This document shows positions 24,659-32,860 of a DNA stretch of 38,563 nucleotides, piece after piece. The notes under the pieces are model-generated. The model saw only the letters and a program-made list of their open reading frames with translations, was not told the DNA's origin and made no database searches. The DNA comes from Clostridiales bacterium DTU086 (lineage in GTDB: Bacteria > Bacillota > DTU086). Position 1 is the stretch's first letter, and the number at the start of each line of letters is the position of its first letter. The stretch lies in assembly GCA_001513335.1 (NCBI GenBank), contig LFTO01000109.1, positions 1 to 38,563 on the forward strand. The letters run 5' to 3'. A program made the translations under genes and the position numbers.

Positions 24659-25426
24659 ATGCTGGGTAATATTTCGGGTATGGTCAATTCCCTGAATGCA
24701 CAGCAGACAAAAATAGATATTATCGCAAACAATATTGCCAACATAAATTCCACGGCTTACAAGAAAAACCGGGTAGCCTTTGGAGATGTCCTTTATCACA
24801 CTGTATATGGTCCGGGTATGCCGGTGTCTGACAGTGTCAGGTGCGGCAGCGGGGCAATGGTGTCGGGTACGGAAAAGGATTTTTCCTCAGGCCAGCTTTA
24901 TGAGACCGGGAGAAAGTTGGATTTGGCTGTGGACGGGGACGGTTTTTTCGGTGTTATGCTCCCTGATGGCTCACTGGGTTATACACGTGAAGGCAACTTT
25001 TACCTGGATGGAGAGCAATTCCTGGTAAATGGTCAGGGGGCGCCAATATATACCGATATGCTCCTTCCTGAGGGATATACCGAATTAAAGATTGCCGGTA
25101 ACGGTGAGATTACGGCTAAGCTTTCTGACGGGCAGTGGATCACTGCCGGCAGCATTCCTCTCTTTCATGTTCCAAATCCAGCAGGCCTTGAAGCTGTTGG
25201 GAGAGGTATGTACAGGGAAACTGAGGCCAGCGGCACCATATTACAGGGTGAGCCTGGCAACCCAGGTTTTGGTACTCTAAAACAGGGGTATTTGGAGAGA
25301 TCAAATGTGGATCTGGGTGAAGAAATGGTTAATTTAATTGTTGCGCAAAAGTCCTTTCAGTTTTCCTGTCAGGCTCTTCGAACATTAGATGACATGTGGG
25401 GCGTAGCTAATAATTTGCAGAGGTGA
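24659..25426 (+). CDS. flgG: Rod/hook-family protein FlgG (FlhP-like)
   Basis: This 255-residue paralogue of the preceding gene has IDIIANNIANINSTAYKKNR, the signature DLAVDGDGFFGV and a C-terminal EEMVNLIVAQKSFQFSCQAL helix. It most likely forms the distal rod. AAAGGGGG lies eight bases before the ATG. Gene order flgF-flgG and pairing support the name; the exact position in the rod cannot be read from sequence. Confidence 0.82.
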   Translation: MLGNISGMVNSLNAQQTKIDIIANNIANINSTAYKKNRVAFGDVLYHTVYGPGMPVSDSVRCGSGAMVSGTEKDFSSGQLYETGRKLDLAVDGDGFFGVMLPDGSLGYTREGNFYLDGEQFLVNGQGAPIYTDMLLPEGYTELKIAGNGEITAKLSDGQWITAGSIPLFHVPNPAGLEAVGRGMYRETEASGTILQGEPGNPGFGTLKQGYLERSNVDLGEEMVNLIVAQKSFQFSCQALRTLDDMWGVANNLQR

Positions 25427-25454
25427 CTGTACCCTATAGGAAGGTTTGAGAACA

Positions 25455-25961
25455 ATGATTAACCAGCACCAGATTATTGTTGAAGATATTAAAGTAGGAA
25501 TTTCCGAATGGAAAGCTTCAACCGCGCCTCACAGGCTGATTACTCTCGGCTTAGGCTCATGTGTCGGTATAGTATTGTTTGACAGTTTTAACCGTGTGGG
25601 GGGGTTAAGCCATATAATGCTTCCCAACAGCAACCAGTTTAAGAACAACGGGAAAAAAGGGAAATTTCCCGATACAGCCATTCCCCTACTGGTAGAAGAT
25701 ATGGTAAAACTGGGTGCTCGGAGGTCGGCAATTAAGGCTAAAATTGCCGGTGGAGCAAAGATGTTTTCTTCTGTTGGTACGAGTTTTACAAACAATATTG
25801 GGGAGCGCAACGTTGAGCAAACCCGTAAGGTTCTTAGCGATATGGGGATTCCCCTTTTGGCCGCTGATGTAGGGGGCAATAAGGGTAGAACCATTATCTT
25901 TGATACACAGGAAGGTATAGTTTGGATCCGTACTTTAGGAAACCATACCTACGAATTATAG
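25455..25961 (+). CDS. cheD: Chemoreceptor glutamine deamidase CheD
   Basis: This 168-residue protein has the CheD core LGLGSCVGIVLFD with catalytic Cys36, and GGLSHIMLPNS with catalytic His53. CheD deamidates receptor glutamines and also binds CheC, boosting its CheY-P phosphatase activity. ATG 25455 has AGGAAGG ten bases upstream; TTG 25446 is too close to that site. It shares the operon with cheC, which fits the CheC-CheD adaptation loop. Confidence 0.95.
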   Translation: MINQHQIIVEDIKVGISEWKASTAPHRLITLGLGSCVGIVLFDSFNRVGGLSHIMLPNSNQFKNNGKKGKFPDTAIPLLVEDMVKLGARRSAIKAKIAGGAKMFSSVGTSFTNNIGERNVEQTRKVLSDMGIPLLAADVGGNKGRTIIFDTQEGIVWIRTLGNHTYEL

Positions 25962-25982
25962 CTCCTGAAAGGGTGAAAGGTT

Positions 25983-26789
25983 ATGGACTTCAGTGATTTT
26001 ATCGCTGTGGTACATAAACAGTTTGGCTTGAATTTAGGTGCATACAAAGAGAAACAGCTGAAGAGAAGGATTGATAACCTGCGCTGTTCAGTGGGAGTAG
26101 ACAATTATAAGGAGTACTTTGCCCTGCTGTGTACTGACCCGGTTCAAAGGGCAAAGTTTTTTGATAAAATAACCATTAACGTATCGGAGTTTTTCAGAAA
26201 CAGTGATATTTTTCAAGCTTTGGAGAAAATCATTCTGCCGGAATTGTGTTCTTCAAGGCGAAAACTTAAAATATGGAGTGCTGCCTGTTCCAACGGAGCG
26301 GAACCATATTCTATTGCAATTATTCTAAACGATGGTTTCCCCGGTATCTCCTATAAAATTGATGCTACAGATATTGACAGCAACATCCTTGCTGCTGCCC
26401 GGGTTGGTGTCTATGACGAAAAAGCGGTGAAGGGCGTATCAAAGGCGCGTCTTCAGAAGTACTTCGTCAGGGATAATAAAGGCTTTTACCGGGTTACTCC
26501 TGAGGTGAAGCGGCATGTAGTGTTCAGCAGGCATGACCTTTTGGGGGACAAATTTAAAAAGGGTTATGACCTAATAGTCTGCCGGAATGTGATGATCTAT
26601 TTCACCCGTCAAACCCAGGAAATCTTGTATAGAAAAATGTATGACAGTTTAGTTAATGGCGGTGTTTTGTTCATTGGTGCTACAGAGAACATAATCCAGT
26701 ACAAGGACTATGGATTTGAAAAAGTTTCCCACTGGTTCTACAGGAAAAGCTGTCCCCAGCAGGAGGTGCGCCATCTTGAAGTTAGATGA
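25983..26789 (+). CDS. cheR: Chemoreceptor methyltransferase CheR
   Basis: This 268-residue enzyme has the N-terminal helical domain (KRRIDNLRCSVGVDNYKEY) and a SAM-binding domain with KIWSAACSNGAEPYSIAI. TDIDSNILAAARVGVYDE and LIVCRNVMIYF are also characteristic. It methylates glutamates on chemoreceptors using S-adenosylmethionine. The opposing methylesterase CheB is not in the window. The gene ends overlapping cheC by fourteen bases. Confidence 0.96.
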   Translation: MDFSDFIAVVHKQFGLNLGAYKEKQLKRRIDNLRCSVGVDNYKEYFALLCTDPVQRAKFFDKITINVSEFFRNSDIFQALEKIILPELCSSRRKLKIWSAACSNGAEPYSIAIILNDGFPGISYKIDATDIDSNILAAARVGVYDEKAVKGVSKARLQKYFVRDNKGFYRVTPEVKRHVVFSRHDLLGDKFKKGYDLIVCRNVMIYFTRQTQEILYRKMYDSLVNGGVLFIGATENIIQYKDYGFEKVSHWFYRKSCPQQEVRHLEVR

Positions 26790-27390
26790 TTTGAATACCT
26801 TTCACCTTGATGTTTTTAAGGAGATAGGAAACATTGGAGCGGGGAATGCGGCAACGGCTTTGGCTAATTTAATTGGGAAAAAAATCGGGATGGATGTCCC
26901 CCAGGCAGGGGTAGTTGCTCTTGAGGATTTAATAACCCTGGTGGGGAATGAAGAGGATGAGATAATTTGTATTCACCAGGCAGTAAGCGGTCCGGCTCCT
27001 TGCGGAATAATGTTTATCCTTGCCGAAAAGAGCGCTGTTTATCTGGCAGATATACTGCTGACAAACCAGTCGGTAGCGGATTCCCAATTTGACGAATTGG
27101 AGGAGTCTCTTTTTTTGGAAGTCGGAAATATTTTGAGCGGGTCTTTTCTTAGTGCTTTTTCACAGGTGACAAATCTTGTTTTTAACTTGTCTGTCCCCGT
27201 TCTTGCCCGGGATATGCTGGGAGCAGTTCTCAGCAGTGCCCTTCTGGAATCCGGCTATTATGCTGATAAGGTGTTGGTTGTGGAAACCAGATTTTTTGAT
27301 GCGACGCGGTCAATCAAGAGTCACTTTTTCATTCTTCCGGAATTGGAGGCCCTTGATAAAATATTAAATGGCTTAGGAATCAATATTTAG
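26776..27390 (+). CDS. cheC: CheY-P phosphatase CheC
   Basis: This 204-residue protein has two copies of the E-x2-N phosphatase motif: FKEIGNIGAGNAATALANLI near the N terminus and FLEVGNILSGSFLSAF in the middle. Both look intact. CheC removes phosphate from CheY-P and is regulated by CheD. TTG 26776 is chosen because AGGAGGTG (26761-26768) precedes it by seven bases. A frame open back to 26710 lies in cheR without such a site. Confidence 0.94.
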   Translation: MKLDDLNTFHLDVFKEIGNIGAGNAATALANLIGKKIGMDVPQAGVVALEDLITLVGNEEDEIICIHQAVSGPAPCGIMFILAEKSAVYLADILLTNQSVADSQFDELEESLFLEVGNILSGSFLSAFSQVTNLVFNLSVPVLARDMLGAVLSSALLESGYYADKVLVVETRFFDATRSIKSHFFILPELEALDKILNGLGINI

Positions 27391-27404
27391 CAGGAGGGAT
27401 ATTG

Positions 27405-27767
27405 ATGGGAAAAAGAGTATTAATTGTAGATGATGCCGCCTTTATGAGAATGATGATTAAGGACATTTTGGTGAAAAATGGTTTCGAAATTGCCGGAGAA
27501 GCGGCCAACGGCTATGAAGCTGTTGAGAAATACAAGGAAGTGAGGCCGGATGTAGTTACAATGGATATTACCATGCCTGAAAAAGATGGGATTGCTGCTG
27601 TGAAAGAGATTATGGCCATTGACAAGCAGGCAGTGATTATCATGTGCAGTGCCATGGGGCAGCAGGCTATGGTAATGGAGGCTATTCAAGCAGGTGCCCG
27701 GGATTTTATTGTTAAACCTTTTCAGCAGGAGAGGGTAATCCAGGCACTGCAGAAAGCTGTTGGTTAA
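27405..27767 (+). CDS. cheY: Chemotaxis response regulator CheY
   Basis: This 120-residue single-domain receiver has the acidic pair at D9/D10 (VLIVDDAAFMR), phospho-acceptor Asp54 (TMDITMPEKDG) and conserved Lys104 (FIVKPF). It carries the CheA signal to the switch proteins FliM and FliY. It lies between cheC and fliM, so the phosphatase, signal and target are encoded together. ATG 27405 follows AGGAGGG; TTG 27402 is too close. Confidence 0.96.
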   Translation: MGKRVLIVDDAAFMRMMIKDILVKNGFEIAGEAANGYEAVEKYKEVRPDVVTMDITMPEKDGIAAVKEIMAIDKQAVIIMCSAMGQQAMVMEAIQAGARDFIVKPFQQERVIQALQKAVG

Positions 27768-27815
27768 TGGCAATTTCAACTGCTGGAATATGGATTCTTA
27801 GGCGGGTGTTTTTGT

Positions 27816-28850
27816 ATGGTAGATGAAGTACTGTCTCAATCAGAAATAGATTCGCTGTTAAAAGCGCTGTCAGCGGGAGAAATTGACACTGAGCAGATTA
27901 GGATTGGGGAACCTGCAGAAAAAACGGTAACCAAGTATGATTTCAAGCGTCCCAATAAGTATTCCAAAGAACACCTTAGAACTCTCTACATGATCCACGA
28001 TAATTACGCCCGTATTCTCTCGAATTTTTTGTCGGCATATCTTAGAAGCGGCGTTCAAATTAAAATTGCCACTGTAGACCAGACTACATATGAAGATTTC
28101 GTTGTCTCTATTTCCAGTCCTGTACTTATGACCATGTTCAATATCAAACCTTCAGACAAAGCTGTGTTTATGGTAATGAACTCCGGTTTTTTGTTTCCGA
28201 TTATTGATCTGCTGTTTGGCGGCCCAGGTACTTCGGGACCCAGCAACAGAGATCTAACGGAAATAGAAATTAACGTTATGCGCAAGCTCAATGAAAGACT
28301 GCTGCAGAATTTAACCTATGCCTGGGAAGGTGTTTATAATATTGCCCCCCAGATAGTGGCGCTGGAAACGAATACCCAGTTTAGCCAGTTATATTCACCC
28401 TCTGAAACATCAGCGGTAGTAACACTGACTTCCGACATTTCCGGGCAGGAAAGCTTAATACATATCTGCTTGCCTTATATCGCCCTGGAACCCATTATTT
28501 CTAAACTTTCTGCCCAGACGTGGTTTGCCAACGCTGGGGCAAAAAAGAGCACTGATATCCGCCCACGTATTGTGGACCACCTGAATAATACCCCTTTGGA
28601 TTTAACTGCTGTACTGGGCAGTACCGAGATTAGCGTCCGGGAGTTTCTCTGTCTTAGGGAGAAAGATGTTATTCCCCTGGATAATGTTGTCAGTGAAAAT
28701 ATTGAGTTGTGGGTCGGCCAGAGGAAAAAGTTTGAGGTACAGCCGGGAATAATTGGTTCCAAAAAGGGTGTATATATTAAATCTGTCCATACAAACGGGA
28801 GCGGTCACCCTTATATTCCCCATCTTGAAGGAGGTGAGGGCAGTGAGTGA
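27816..28850 (+). CDS. fliM: Flagellar switch protein FliM
   Basis: This 344-residue protein has the N-terminal CheY-P-binding segment LSQSEIDSLLKALS, a CheC-like middle domain with DLLFGGPGT, and a C-terminal SpoA domain (LTAVLGSTEISVREFLCLRE). It forms the C-ring below FliG and sets rotation direction. In Bacillus fliM follows fliL; here it follows cheY. The end overlaps fliY by eight bases. Confidence 0.96.
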   Translation: MVDEVLSQSEIDSLLKALSAGEIDTEQIRIGEPAEKTVTKYDFKRPNKYSKEHLRTLYMIHDNYARILSNFLSAYLRSGVQIKIATVDQTTYEDFVVSISSPVLMTMFNIKPSDKAVFMVMNSGFLFPIIDLLFGGPGTSGPSNRDLTEIEINVMRKLNERLLQNLTYAWEGVYNIAPQIVALETNTQFSQLYSPSETSAVVTLTSDISGQESLIHICLPYIALEPIISKLSAQTWFANAGAKKSTDIRPRIVDHLNNTPLDLTAVLGSTEISVREFLCLREKDVIPLDNVVSENIELWVGQRKKFEVQPGIIGSKKGVYIKSVHTNGSGHPYIPHLEGGEGSE

Positions 28851-29997
28851 AAACTTTTTATCTCAGGAAGAAATCGATGCGCTGCTTAAGTCACAGGTTG
28901 TACCAGAGCAGGAAACTGAGTCGAAACAGGAACATCAAACTTCTACTTCCGCTGGAGAAGAGGAAGACCTTACCAGGGAAGAGAGAGATGTCATTGGTGA
29001 GATAGGAAACATTTCTATGGGTTCTGCCGCCACCACACTATCTGACATAGTGCGACACAGGGTTTCCATTACTACTCCTCATGTGACGCTGTCCAACCAA
29101 AAGGAACTTTTCAGCTCCTTTGTCAAGCCTTATGTCGTTATTGATATTAATTATATAGAGGGTTTAACAGGGTCTAATCTGTTGTTGGTAGGTCTTACCG
29201 ATGCTGCCATAATTGCTGACCTGATGATGGGAGGCACCGGGGAAAATGTAGGAGAAGAACTGTCCGAGATGGGGCTAAGTGCTGTCAGTGAAGCCATGAA
29301 CCAGATGATCGGTACTGCCGCTACTGCAATGTCAAATATGTTTGGTTTTCCTGTTGTAATTTCCCCACCCAGGGCAACAGTAGTGGAGTTTGATAAACAG
29401 GAGTTAGAGTTTGACCTGAACGGAAATACGATTGCTGTTGTTTCATTCAAGCTGGTTGTAGGGGATTTAATTGACAGCCAAATTATGCAGTTAATACCTG
29501 TTAAAGCTGCCAGAGAAATTGTAAAGTACCTGCTTGCACCTTCTGCCGGGGACAACGGCAGCCGGGACGCAACTGCGGGGGACGGTGATGTGGAAGAGGA
29601 TAACGGTCTTGGGGATTTTGTTCCCGGAACCCCGTCAGACCGGGAAATACAGCCAAAAGAAGAAATAAAAGATGATACTTTTCCAACACGGATGGGGTCT
29701 TATGCACCGGATGCAGGTGAGGAAGTTGAAAGGGGAAAAAATTTGGATCTAATTCTTGATGTTCCCTTAAAAGTATCAGTTGTGTTAGGGCGCTGCAAGA
29801 AGCCCATTGGAGAAGTTTTGAAGTTGGTTCCTGGGACGATAGTGGAGTTGGATTCTCTTGCTGATGAACCTGTTGATATCCTTGTTAACGGTACTCTGAT
29901 TGCCCAGGGGGAAGTTGTTGTGGTTAATGAAAACTTTGGAGTTCAGGTCAACAATATTATCAGTCCTGAGGAAAGACTCCGTAGGCTGAGGGATTAA
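28843..29997 (+). CDS. fliY: Switch protein and CheY-P phosphatase FliY
   Basis: This 384-residue protein has an N-terminal CheY-P-binding motif (LSQEEIDALLKSQ) and a CheC-type domain with two phosphatase motifs (GEIGNISMGSAATTLSDIV and VSEAMNQMIGTAATAMSNMF). An acidic linker follows, then a C-terminal FliN-like SpoA domain (LILDVPLKVSVVLGRCKKPI). It both builds the C-ring and removes CheY-P. GTG 28843 is chosen because AAGGAGGTGA (28829-28838) lies just upstream. It is the last gene before the operon terminator. Confidence 0.95.
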   Translation: MSENFLSQEEIDALLKSQVVPEQETESKQEHQTSTSAGEEEDLTREERDVIGEIGNISMGSAATTLSDIVRHRVSITTPHVTLSNQKELFSSFVKPYVVIDINYIEGLTGSNLLLVGLTDAAIIADLMMGGTGENVGEELSEMGLSAVSEAMNQMIGTAATAMSNMFGFPVVISPPRATVVEFDKQELEFDLNGNTIAVVSFKLVVGDLIDSQIMQLIPVKAAREIVKYLLAPSAGDNGSRDATAGDGDVEEDNGLGDFVPGTPSDREIQPKEEIKDDTFPTRMGSYAPDAGEEVERGKNLDLILDVPLKVSVVLGRCKKPIGEVLKLVPGTIVELDSLADEPVDILVNGTLIAQGEVVVVNENFGVQVNNIISPEERLRRLRD

Positions 29998-30058
29998 AGG
30001 TAACTGCATAAATTGGGTTCTAATGTGGGAAACTGTGAGAGAATTATTGTTTCCCCAG

Positions 30059-30106
30059 CGGTGTGCAAAATTCCACACTTTGGGAATATTTTACACACCG
30101 TTTTTT
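30059..30106 (+). terminator. Intrinsic terminator of the fla/che operon
   Basis: CGGTGTG (30059-30065) pairs with CACACCG (30094-30100). An inner AT-rich stem and a GGA/TCC pairing extend it, and TTTTTT follows directly. It closes the 28-kb operon 60 bp after fliY. Confidence 0.85.
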
Positions 30107-30167
30107 GTTGCCTTCCGGTTTTGTGCCTTGGCCTAAAAAAAAGCTGTATTCCTCAAGCTAAGTTATT

Positions 30168-30198
30168 CGCAAAAGGTACGGAAGCACATTGCATAATC
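30168..30198 (+). promoter_or_regulatory. Possible sigma-G-like promoter for ku
   Basis: CGCAAA (30168-30173) and CATAATC (30192-30198) are 18 bp apart, about 50 bp before the ku start. CATAATC matches the forespore sigma-G -10 consensus CATAMTA at six of seven positions; the -35 match is only four of six. I see no good sigma-A promoter in this interval. Confidence 0.28.
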
Positions 30199-30247
30199 TG
30201 GGACAGCCTGAGATAGTTTGATATCTTTCTATGAAGGAGAGAGAAAG

Positions 30248-31072
30248 ATGCGGCCTTTGTGGAAGGGTGCAATTTCCTTTGGTCTGGTAAGCATTCCTGT
30301 AAAAATGTATGCTGCCACTGAACAGAAAAACGTTAAGTTCAACTATCTGCACCGGGAGTGCAAAACTCCGATAAAATACCAAAAAGTGTGCCCTGCCTGC
30401 GGGAGAGAGGTTTCAGCCGATGAAATTGTCAGGGGTTATGAATACCAAAAAGGCAGGTATGTGGTCATCGAGGACGAGGATATGGAGAACCTTCCGTTAA
30501 ACACCATGAGGACGATAGATATTTTGGATTTCGTGGAATTGGAAGACATTGATCCAATTTATTTTGTTAAATCCTATTTTCTTTCCCCCGAGGAATATGG
30601 AAAAAAACCTTATAAACTCCTGTTTGAGGCTCTAGGGAAAACAGGGAAAGTTGCTGTTGCCAAGGTTTTTATCAGGTCTCGGGAGAACCTGGTAACCTTG
30701 AGGAGGTACCGCAACTGTCTGCTGATGGAGACTATGCTTTACCCTGATGAAATCCGCCAGCCTGAGTCTATTCCCGAACTTCAGGAGGAAGTGGAAATAC
30801 ATGAAAATGAGTTAATAATGGCTGAAAGCCTGATTACCAATCTTTCCTCGGAGTTTAAGCCGGAAAAATACAAAAGTGATTACCGGGAAGCTCTATTAAA
30901 GGTAATTCACGCCAAGATAGAGAACGATGAAGTAGAGATTCCCAAAGCACCCCATGAGGAAAAGGTTATTGACCTGATGGAGGCTCTTAAAGCCAGTCTG
31001 GCGGCTACGGAAGGGAAAAAAGAGGAACCCAAAAAGAGAAAAAGGAAAACTGCCAAACAGAAGGAAGCATAA
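30248..31072 (+). CDS. ku: Ku homodimer protein (non-homologous end joining)
   Basis: This 274-residue protein has the bacterial Ku core: MRPLWKGAISFGLVSIPVKM at the start, then LHRECKTPIKYQKVCPACGR, EIVRGYEY and the conserved block ELEDIDPIYFVKSYFLSPEE. The C terminus is short and very Lys-rich, suited to DNA binding. Ku binds double-strand ends and recruits LigD, which is not in this window. ATG 30248 has GGAGAG upstream; an ATG at 30218 is less likely. It lies alone between the flagellar terminator and convergent minus-strand genes. Confidence 0.95.
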   Translation: MRPLWKGAISFGLVSIPVKMYAATEQKNVKFNYLHRECKTPIKYQKVCPACGREVSADEIVRGYEYQKGRYVVIEDEDMENLPLNTMRTIDILDFVELEDIDPIYFVKSYFLSPEEYGKKPYKLLFEALGKTGKVAVAKVFIRSRENLVTLRRYRNCLLMETMLYPDEIRQPESIPELQEEVEIHENELIMAESLITNLSSEFKPEKYKSDYREALLKVIHAKIENDEVEIPKAPHEEKVIDLMEALKASLAATEGKKEEPKKRKRKTAKQKEA

Positions 31073-31193
31073 GACTAAAGGGAAACCTGACGGTGGTTGC
31101 TGGGAGAATGTCCTGCTTCCGCTGACGAGAGCTTAAGAAGGATTTTTATTAAGGCTCAAACAGCCTGTAAAAAATTGAAAAGCATATTTTGTA

Positions 31194-31230
31194 ACAAGGA
31201 CTGTCCGGTCTATGACCAGACAGTCCTTGT
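31194..31230. terminator. Bidirectional terminator hairpin between convergent genes
   Basis: ACAAGGACTGTC (31194-31205) and GACAGTCCTTGT (31219-31230) form a perfect 12-bp stem. GGTC/GACC extend it inward to a TAT loop. It lies between ku and the convergent stress gene. Flanking T-rich runs on each strand are set back by several bases, so efficiency is uncertain. Confidence 0.65.
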
Positions 31231-31237
31231 AATTAGA

Positions 31238-31729
31238 CTATTTTTCGTGAACCTTAATATTTTCTCCACCATGGTCCCGGAGAATTTTTTCTGCCCGGTC
31301 AACCTTATCCTGTGAAGAACTTACCGCAACCAATACCTTGCCCTGTTTAACTTCGGATTCAATTTGTCTGCTTTCTTCTTCGGGAATACCCCAGTCCAGA
31401 AGACCGCCGGCTATACCACCGGAGGCAGCTCCTGCAAGGATTCCGCTAATGGGCCCTGCAGCTACAATGGGTCCGATACCAGGGATGGCGAGTGCTCCTG
31501 CTCCCGCTGCAAGTCCGGCTAATCCGCCAAGAATACCGCCTGTGGTGGTACCATCAGCAATGGAATCACTGGTTTCAAAGGTGGCATCCCTTACACCTTC
31601 GCGGCCGCCTTCTTTTCTATCTTTTGCCAGAATGGAAATCTCTTTTTCGAAGCCTTCACCACGCAGGTCGCGAACGGCTTCTTCAGCAACTCTTTCGTTT
31701 TTGAATAAACCCACAACTGTTTTACCCAT
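31238..31729 (-). CDS. General-stress-17M-like glycine-zipper protein
   Basis: This 163-residue protein begins MGKTVVGLFKNERVAEEAVR, the YflT/general stress protein 17M opening. It has a glycine- and alanine-rich middle (about 68-112: GGILGGLAGLAAGAGALAIP and similar) able to form a membrane-active glycine zipper. A small C-terminal ferredoxin-like half follows (KVLVAVSSSQDKVDRAEKIL). The biochemical role of the family is unknown; members are stress-induced. On the minus strand AGGAGG precedes the ATG, and CCTAGA/TCTAGG arms (31743-31768) in the leader overlap it. Confidence 0.75.
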   Translation of the reverse strand: MGKTVVGLFKNERVAEEAVRDLRGEGFEKEISILAKDRKEGGREGVRDATFETSDSIADGTTTGGILGGLAGLAAGAGALAIPGIGPIVAAGPISGILAGAASGGIAGGLLDWGIPEEESRQIESEVKQGKVLVAVSSSQDKVDRAEKILRDHGGENIKVHEK

Positions 31730-31820
31730 ACAGCAACAACCTCCTAGAATGTTGTATTGTGGTCTAGGGCTAGGATTACCATTAGGGGTCAGAAATATGC
31801 GTAATTCCCATGAAGGCTGA

Positions 31821-32759
31821 TCAGCGCTGCCTCTTATCGGGGCAGATTAATTTAACCAGTACGGTAAACTGACTGGCAAAGGGAAGGACAGCCAAGGAGG
31901 ACAGAACGTTGAAAATAGTATGGGCGTTGGCAATCTGCAATCCGGGAGAATCGGCAGTACGGCTTACCAGAGCGGCGAAAGGGTCCATGAGAGGCAAGGC
32001 TGCTATTATGCCCAGGAAGTTTAACAACAGGTGAGAAACGGCAACCTGCTGGGCTCCCCGGCTGCTCCCGATGCTTCCCAGGAGTGCCGTGACGCATGTG
32101 CCCAGGTTTAATCCCAATATCAGGGGAATGGCTGCTTTCAAGCCTATAGTCTCATGCTGGGACAGAGCAATCAGAATGCCCATTACGATGCTGCTGTATT
32201 GAATTATGGCTGTGCTGACGGCTCCTGCCATAACTCCCGCAATTGGCTGTTCTTCTGCGGCTGCAACCGCCTGGAGAAAGAAATCTGAATATACTATGGG
32301 GCTGGAAGCACGGGTAATCAGGGATAAACCAATAAACGCACAGCCAAAGCCTGACAGAACTGCACCGGTATTTTTTTTACCCAGAAAAAGGAGGATAATT
32401 CCTGCGGCAAGACAGGGCAGGGCAAAATTCTGCAGGTTAAGTCCAAGGAGCTGCACAGTAACACAAGTTCCAACATTTGTCCCCAGGATAATCCCCACCG
32501 CCTGGGGAAATCTGAGCATCCCTGCATCTACCAGACCGATGGTAATTAAAGTGATTGCACTGCTGCTTTGAACTGCGGCAGTAAAGACTGCCCCAAAGAT
32601 AGTCCCCCGCAGGGGAGTTGTGGTCATTTGTCTTAAATACTTAGACAGGCGCTCATGGGGAATTGCTGCCAGATTGCTGCGGAATACACTTAGGCCGAAG
32701 AAAAAAAGCAGGAAACCAAGAAGAAAAAGCAAAATATGAAATAATGAAAAGATCCCCAT
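31821..32759 (-). CDS. Na+/Pi-cotransporter (NptA/YjbB-type) membrane protein
   Basis: This 312-residue protein has about eight hydrophobic segments and two inverted repeats. These carry AAVQSSSAITLITIGLV and TAIIQYSSIVMGILIAL, the QSSS-type motifs of the SLC34/NptA family; the second copy reads QYSS. GTNVGTCVT and GLNLGTCVT follow each repeat. It likely moves phosphate with Na+. There is no C-terminal PhoU domain. The start at 32759 is preferred because GGAGCGAG precedes it on the minus strand; 32780 is an upstream ATG. It is divergent from the PHP gene. Confidence 0.85.
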   Translation of the reverse strand: MGIFSLFHILLFLLGFLLFFFGLSVFRSNLAAIPHERLSKYLRQMTTTPLRGTIFGAVFTAAVQSSSAITLITIGLVDAGMLRFPQAVGIILGTNVGTCVTVQLLGLNLQNFALPCLAAGIILLFLGKKNTGAVLSGFGCAFIGLSLITRASSPIVYSDFFLQAVAAAEEQPIAGVMAGAVSTAIIQYSSIVMGILIALSQHETIGLKAAIPLILGLNLGTCVTALLGSIGSSRGAQQVAVSHLLLNFLGIIAALPLMDPFAALVSRTADSPGLQIANAHTIFNVLSSLAVLPFASQFTVLVKLICPDKRQR

Positions 32760-32860
32760 AAGTCTCGCTCCGGTTTGCATTTTGTGCGGCGGTAATGCAA
32801 TAATATGTTTATCTTTTCAGAGACAGAAAAATGCATTTTACCTGGGAAAAGAGGGATAAA

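Noticed and set aside
26710-26775. Upstream extension of cheC
   Set aside because: It would overlap cheR by 80 bases and lacks a ribosome site; TTG 26776 has AGGAGGTG in place.
31097-31315. Small plus-strand frame after ku
   Set aside because: It runs through the bidirectional terminator and into the antisense of the stress gene, with no ribosome site.
31338-31820. Plus-strand frame of 160 codons opposite the stress gene
   Set aside because: Its Pro/Ala-rich product is the mirror of the glycine-zipper codons, and it lacks a ribosome site.
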